NCBI GenBank assembly: GCA_009885275.1
Contig: VFKY01000403.1
Coordinates: 1 to 11,354, forward strand
Origin: Verrucomicrobiota bacterium
GTDB taxonomy: Bacteria > Verrucomicrobiota > Verrucomicrobiia > Verrucomicrobiales > Verrucomicrobiaceae
DNA: 11,354 nucleotides
Direction of reading: 5' to 3'
Shown here: positions 7,525-11,354 of the stretch, in pieces
Numbering within the stretch: position 1 is the first letter of the stretch
How the letters are laid out: each line of letters starts with the position of its first letter
Position numbers and translations under genes: made by a program
The notes under the pieces: generated by a model
Seen by the model: the letters and a program-made list of their open reading frames with translations, nothing else
Databases searched by the model: none
Told to the model about the DNA's origin: nothing

Positions 7525-10454
7525 GAGTGTTGCTATCAATGGTATTATTATTTGCAGCATCGTTGGCAAGAGCTGATGAGTTTTTCACTTCAAAGATCGA
7601 GCCGCTGTTGAAGCAACGCTGCTACGAGTGTCATTCGCACGAGAAGAAGATGAAGGGTGGTTTGACGCTCGATTCGAAATCTGGCTGGGAACAAGGAGGC
7701 GACGCTGGGCCGAGTATCGTAGTAGGAAAACCGGATGAGAGTTTATTGATTAAGATGGTGCGCTGGGCTGATGGTGACCATCAGATGCCGCCGAAGGAAA
7801 AGCTCCCCGCGGCCGAAATTGCGTTACTGGAAGAGTGGGTGAAGCAAGGCGCGGCGGACCCGCGGGTGATCGTGAAGACTCGGCCAAATGCTACGGACTG
7901 GTGGTCATTGAAGCCGTTGATAAAACCTGTCCCTCCAGTGCTCGCGGACGCAACGGTCGGGCATCCTGTTGATCGCTTCATCCGAGCAAGGCTCGCAGAA
8001 CGGAAGCTGACACCATCACCGGAAGCGGATCGTCGCACGCTCATTCGCCGTGTGTACTATGATTTGCATGGCTTGCCACCGTCACTGGCTGAGGTGGAGG
8101 CTTTTGAGAAGGATAGCGAACCGAAGGCTTACGAGCAACTAGTGGATCGATTGCTCGCTTCTCCACGCTATGGCGAGCGCTGGGCTCGCAATTGGCTGGA
8201 TACGATTCACTTTGCGGAGACGCATGGCTGCGGTCACGATCTTCCACGGGATCATGCTTGGCGATATCGCGATTATGTTATTGAATCATTGAACGCCGAC
8301 AAGCCATGGTCGCGGTTCGTTCGGGAGCAACTCGCTGCGGACCGTTTGTTCCCCGATGAGCCGCGTCTCATCGCCGCGCTTGGTTTTCTAGGGGCGGGTG
8401 TGTTTGACCACAGTGCATTCCAGACGGCACCTACCAACTTCGATTACCTCGACCGTGATGACTTGGTGACGCAGACGATGGCGGCCTTCACCAGCACCAC
8501 GGCGAACTGCGCGCGCTGCCACGCGCACAAGTTTGATCCGATTACGCAGGAGGACTATTACGCCCTGCAATCGGTCTTCGCGGGCATCATCGAGGGCGAC
8601 ATTCCCTTTGATGAAGATACGAAGGTTGCGCAGCAGCGGAAGCACTGGCAGTCGCTCCTCACAGCGGTTGAGGCCCAAGACAAGACCGTGCTGCTCACGG
8701 CGGAGAATGAGGCGATCGTCGCTGATTGGGAGAAGCACCAGGGGCCGGCGGTGAAATGGACTACGCTTGAATACGAGAGTTTCATCAGCACGGAGGGTTC
8801 GACGCTTTCTCGCAGTGGCGAGGTCATCATCTCTGACGGCGCAAAGCCTGAGAAAGACACGTATGTTATCACTGCAACGTCACCGTCGGCGAGCATCACC
8901 GCGCTCCGGCTCGATGTAATTGCAGACAAGTCATTGCCCAAGAACGGCCCTGGCAGGCAGGACAACGGCAATCTGACTGTGAGCGAGTTTGAGGCGCAGG
9001 TCTTCGATTCTGGAGCTGCAACGCCGATGAAGTTGAAGTTCTCGCGTGCAACGGCGGACTTCAATCAAGAGAACTACGCGGCACCTGCGGCCCTTGATGG
9101 CAATCCAGCCACCGGGTGGGCCATTCATCCAGCAGTAGGTCAGTCGCACCATGCGGTTTTTGAACTCGCTACGCCGCTGGTTTTGAAGCCAGGCGCAAAG
9201 CTCACCATCACGATGAAGCAGCTCGCTCCGCAGGCGCATCTCGTGGGGCGCTTTAAGCTCTCGGCGACCGATGAACCGGCATCGCGTGCTTCGGCGATAC
9301 CCTTGCTCGCCTCCGCTACGCTCTCTATTCCCGTCGACCAACGCAGCGAGCCACAACGCCTCGCGCTCGCCGTTCATGCATTGCGTCTTCGTGCCGTTGA
9401 TGAATTACCAAAGCTGCCTGCGCCAGCGCTCGTCTATGCTGCGGGCAAGAAAGCTGACGTTCTATTGGCTGTCAGCAAAGGCACGCCAACCACCGTGGAC
9501 AAGCCCAAGGTAGTGAACATCTTGAAACGTGGCGAGTTCGACAAGCCCATCGGTGACGTCGAGAGTGGCGCGCTCAGTGCGTTGACGGCGGTGCCCGCAC
9601 GCTTCACCAAGGCCCACATTGGCGACGAATCCGAGCGCCGTGCCGCGCTCGCAGATTGGATTGCCGATGACAACAATCCGCTCACCTGGCGCAGCATCGC
9701 GAACCGCGTTTGGCATCATCATTTCGGTCGCGGTATTTGCGATACGCCGAGCGATTTCGGGCGCATGGGCGGCGCACCTTCGCACCCCGAACTGCTTGAC
9801 TGGCTAGCGTGCGAAATGCGCGAGAGTGGTGGCTCTTTGAAGCATCTGCATCGCCTCATCGTCACCAGCGCCACGTATCGTCAGAGCAGCTCACATCGTG
9901 ATGACGGCGTGTTGCTCGATACAGACAACCGCCTACTCTGGCGCATGAACCGCCTGCGGCTCGACGCCGACAGTTATCGCGACTTTGTTCTCGCTACTGC
10001 GGACAAGCTCGACCTCGCCGTCGGTGGTCCCAGCGAGCGGCAATTCATCACCGGCCCGCCCGTGCAGCTTACGCCCACGCTCGACTATGCCTCCTACGAT
10101 TGGTCTGCGCTGCCGAAGCATCGCCGCAGTATCTACCGCTTCGTCTGGCGCGGCGTGCCCGATCCTTTCATGGACACGCTCGACTTCCCCGACCTCGGAA
10201 TGCTCGCTCCGATGCGTAGTTTCTCCGCGTCATCGTTGCAATCTCTCGCTCTCTACAACAACGGTTTCGTGCTGCACTTCAGTAGTGAGATGGGCAAGCA
10301 AAGCACCACACCCATCGATGCCATCCGCCGTATCCTTCTGCGCGAGCCGACCGCAGATGAGCTCCGCGACTTCACCACGTATGCAGATAAGAGCGGCCTC
10401 CCCGCGCTCTTCCGCGTGCTTATCAACAGCAATGAATTTCTCTTTGTGAACTGA
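7521..10454 (+). CDS. Exported PSCyt1-DUF1549-DUF1553 cytochrome-like protein (copy 2)
   Basis: This 977-residue protein is a paralogue of the first gene with the same domain order. The signal peptide is residues 1-18 (ARA before the cut). PSCyt1 carries CYECH at 34-38 and a likely Met ligand in MPP at 89. DUF1549 spans about 145-350, with a second CxxCH at 330-334 followed by AHKFDP. A beta-sandwich region spans about 430-600 (DNGNLTVSEFEAQVF, DGNPATGWAIHP, LVGRFKLS). DUF1553 spans about 705-955 (NPLTWRSIANRVWHHHFG, SATYRQSS, SASSLQSLALYNN). The protein is slightly shorter than copy 1, and its C-terminal part differs (EFLFVN end). It overlaps the IclR gene by 4 bp. Base composition rises along the gene: hand counts give 29/60 GC at 7621-7680, 35/60 at 9661-9720 and 42/60 at 10021-10080. 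No DUF1501 partner follows within the window. The biochemical role is as uncertain as for copy 1. Confidence 0.93.
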   Translation: MRVLLSMVLLFAASLARADEFFTSKIEPLLKQRCYECHSHEKKMKGGLTLDSKSGWEQGGDAGPSIVVGKPDESLLIKMVRWADGDHQMPPKEKLPAAEIALLEEWVKQGAADPRVIVKTRPNATDWWSLKPLIKPVPPVLADATVGHPVDRFIRARLAERKLTPSPEADRRTLIRRVYYDLHGLPPSLAEVEAFEKDSEPKAYEQLVDRLLASPRYGERWARNWLDTIHFAETHGCGHDLPRDHAWRYRDYVIESLNADKPWSRFVREQLAADRLFPDEPRLIAALGFLGAGVFDHSAFQTAPTNFDYLDRDDLVTQTMAAFTSTTANCARCHAHKFDPITQEDYYALQSVFAGIIEGDIPFDEDTKVAQQRKHWQSLLTAVEAQDKTVLLTAENEAIVADWEKHQGPAVKWTTLEYESFISTEGSTLSRSGEVIISDGAKPEKDTYVITATSPSASITALRLDVIADKSLPKNGPGRQDNGNLTVSEFEAQVFDSGAATPMKLKFSRATADFNQENYAAPAALDGNPATGWAIHPAVGQSHHAVFELATPLVLKPGAKLTITMKQLAPQAHLVGRFKLSATDEPASRASAIPLLASATLSIPVDQRSEPQRLALAVHALRLRAVDELPKLPAPALVYAAGKKADVLLAVSKGTPTTVDKPKVVNILKRGEFDKPIGDVESGALSALTAVPARFTKAHIGDESERRAALADWIADDNNPLTWRSIANRVWHHHFGRGICDTPSDFGRMGGAPSHPELLDWLACEMRESGGSLKHLHRLIVTSATYRQSSSHRDDGVLLDTDNRLLWRMNRLRLDADSYRDFVLATADKLDLAVGGPSERQFITGPPVQLTPTLDYASYDWSALPKHRRSIYRFVWRGVPDPFMDTLDFPDLGMLAPMRSFSASSLQSLALYNNGFVLHFSSEMGKQSTTPIDAIRRILLREPTADELRDFTTYADKSGLPALFRVLINSNEFLFVN

Positions 10455-10460
10455 AAGAAT

Positions 10461-10529
10461 AGGCAGGGGAATGGGTGGCAAAGGAATAGAAATCAGAAGA
10501 ACATTCCCCTGCCACCCATTCCTCTGCCT
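10461..10529. repeat. Long imperfect palindrome of a 15-bp repeat unit
   Basis: The arms 10461-10487 and 10503-10529 are complementary at 24 of 27 positions around a 15-base loop, starting 6 bases after the DUF1553 stop. Each arm contains two units of the form GGCA-RRGGAAT about 15 bp apart. The same unit in direct orientation reappears at the window end. As RNA it would form a strong hairpin, which may stop or stabilise the upstream message, but there is no T-tract. I associate this repeat type with GxxExxY genes in Verrucomicrobiota; that association is from memory. Confidence 0.7.
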
Positions 10530-10539
10530 TCATCCTCTC

Positions 10540-11354
10540 ATGCCCATCCAATCCACGATCCATCTCCACGACCTGACACAGTCGGCCTTCGATGAACTCG
10601 ACGAGGTGGTGATGCGCCATGCCTATGCCTCGCAAAACAAGTTCGGTCGTCTCTTTGATGAGCGAATCTATGAGAACGACCTCGCGAAGCGTCTTCGCGC
10701 CGAAGGCTTCGATGTCCATACACAAGTGCCGGTCAAAGTCAGTCACGTATCGTTCGAGAAGGGCTACTTTCTCGACCTTGTTGTGAATGACATGCTCTAC
10801 GAACTCAAGGTCGTCGCGGCGTTGTTGCCCGAGCATCAGGCGCAGGCCCTGCACTACGCCATGATGAACAACATTCGCCGCGTGAAGCTGATTAACTTTC
10901 GCTCCAGCAGGGTCGTTGGTGAGCTGCTCTACAATCCAATCGGCGATGCTGAACGGCATCAGCCCGTTTTTGTCACCGAATCGTTCCGACCGCTGACTCC
11001 CGGTTGTGAGATGCTTGTCTCGCAGGTACGCAGTTTTGTGGCGGATTGGGGCACGCATTTGAGCAGCCGACTTTATAGCGAGGCACTCGTGCATCATTTC
11101 GGCGGTGAACAAGAGTGTCTATTCAGAGTTCCAGTGGGTGAAGTGAGCGACCCTTTGGGCACGCACCTGATTCAGTCCCATTCAAAGAAGCACAGTTTTG
11201 TCGTCACAAGCATCACGCGAGAAGTCCGGCAACATCGCGGGCATTTGCAGTGCCTGCTCAACAACCTCGGCATCGAGACGATGCAGTGGATTAATTTCAA
11301 CCGCTCCAGAATCGAGTTCACCACGCTGATGAAAGGAATGAAGGCAGGGGAATG
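10540..11354 (+). CDS. GxxExxY family protein, PDDEXK-nuclease-like, two-lobed (3' end beyond window)
   Basis: The frame is open from ATG 10540 to the window edge: 271 codons plus TG. The first lobe (about residues 12-135) matches the GxxExxY family: FGRLFDERIYENDL stands where the family's G-E-Y motif is expected, then FLDLVV with D79, YELK with E88 and K90, and EHQAQALHYAMMNN through INF (118-120). D79, E88 and K90 fit a PDDEXK-type nuclease core, although no activity has been shown for the family to my knowledge. The second half (about 175-262) looks like a decayed copy: RLYSEALV, then HRGH (H232) with INF at 251-253, at the same 19-residue spacing as in lobe one, but lacking an E-x-K at the matching site. 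The last residues (KGMKAGE) are encoded by a repeat copy, so the stop lies just outside. A 228-residue minus-strand frame across this gene is a shadow. Confidence 0.85.
   Translation, partial: MPIQSTIHLHDLTQSAFDELDEVVMRHAYASQNKFGRLFDERIYENDLAKRLRAEGFDVHTQVPVKVSHVSFEKGYFLDLVVNDMLYELKVVAALLPEHQAQALHYAMMNNIRRVKLINFRSSRVVGELLYNPIGDAERHQPVFVTESFRPLTPGCEMLVSQVRSFVADWGTHLSSRLYSEALVHHFGGEQECLFRVPVGEVSDPLGTHLIQSHSKKHSFVVTSITREVRQHRGHLQCLLNNLGIETMQWINFNRSRIEFTTLMKGMKAGE
11335..11354 (+). repeat. Further copy of the 15-bp-unit repeat, cut by the window end
   Basis: The last 20 bases contain two GGAAT-bearing units, including a 13-bp exact match (11342-11354) to 10461-10473. It lies inside the 3' end of the GxxExxY frame. 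With 10461-10529 it places the GxxExxY gene between copies of one repeat family. Confidence 0.6.

Noticed and set aside
9462..9785. Minus-strand frames in the GC-rich part of the second PSCyt1-DUF1549-DUF1553 gene
   Set aside because: Raised GC lowers stop frequency on the opposite strand; the products show no recognisable features.
10461..10529. Rho-independent terminator after the second PSCyt1-DUF1549-DUF1553 gene
   Set aside because: The stem is long but no T-tract follows, and the sequence recurs at the window end, so it is better called a repeat; termination there is unproven.
10423..11112. Long minus-strand open frame of 229 codons opposite the GxxExxY gene
   Set aside because: The plus strand carries clear family motifs (YELK, INF, D79) in an open frame over the same bases. 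The minus-strand product is His/Glu-rich with no recognisable domain and begins inside the plus gene, so it is a shadow frame.

Overview
The window looks like chromosomal DNA of a Verrucomicrobiota or Planctomycetota-type bacterium, and I favour Verrucomicrobiota. The main genes encode the surface or periplasmic protein set typical of those phyla: PSCyt1/DUF1549/DUF1553 proteins, a Tat-exported DUF1501 protein and an SGNH esterase. They are interrupted by small repeat-flanked accessory genes (a four-helix-bundle protein and a GxxExxY protein), which I associate with Verrucomicrobiota. No RNA gene, CRISPR array, transposase or phage gene is visible. All genes that I accept lie on the + strand.

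Region 1 (29-6295) is a probable operon: a 1053-residue PSCyt1-DUF1549-DUF1553 protein, a DUF1501 protein, and 15 bp later an exported SGNH/GDSL hydrolase. Between the first two sits a cassette of about 560 bp (3194-3753). It consists of a four-helix-bundle ORF bounded by inverted arrays of a degenerate 7-bp repeat. Removing it on paper joins the DUF1553 stop to the DUF1501 frame as an overlapping TGATG, which suggests that it was inserted at an originally coupled gene junction.

Region 2 (6296-6735) is non-coding. It holds small palindromes, a 23-bp stem followed by five T (probable terminator of region 1), and an AT-rich stretch with two overlapping TATAAT boxes that may start the next operon.

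Region 3 (6736-10454) is an IclR-family regulator overlapping by 4 bp (ATGA) a second PSCyt1-DUF1549-DUF1553 gene. The second gene becomes clearly more GC-rich along its length. No DUF1501 partner is seen; instead a long imperfect palindrome (10461-10529) is followed by a GxxExxY/PDDEXK-like gene that runs off the window end, where another copy of the palindrome's repeat unit begins.

In the working model, the exported cytochrome-like and DUF1501 proteins and the esterase act on an extracellular or periplasmic carbohydrate-type substrate. The IclR protein probably controls the second set in response to a small-molecule breakdown product. The substrate cannot be read from the sequence. The most interesting material is the two repeat-bounded accessory cassettes, both placed directly after a DUF1553 gene.
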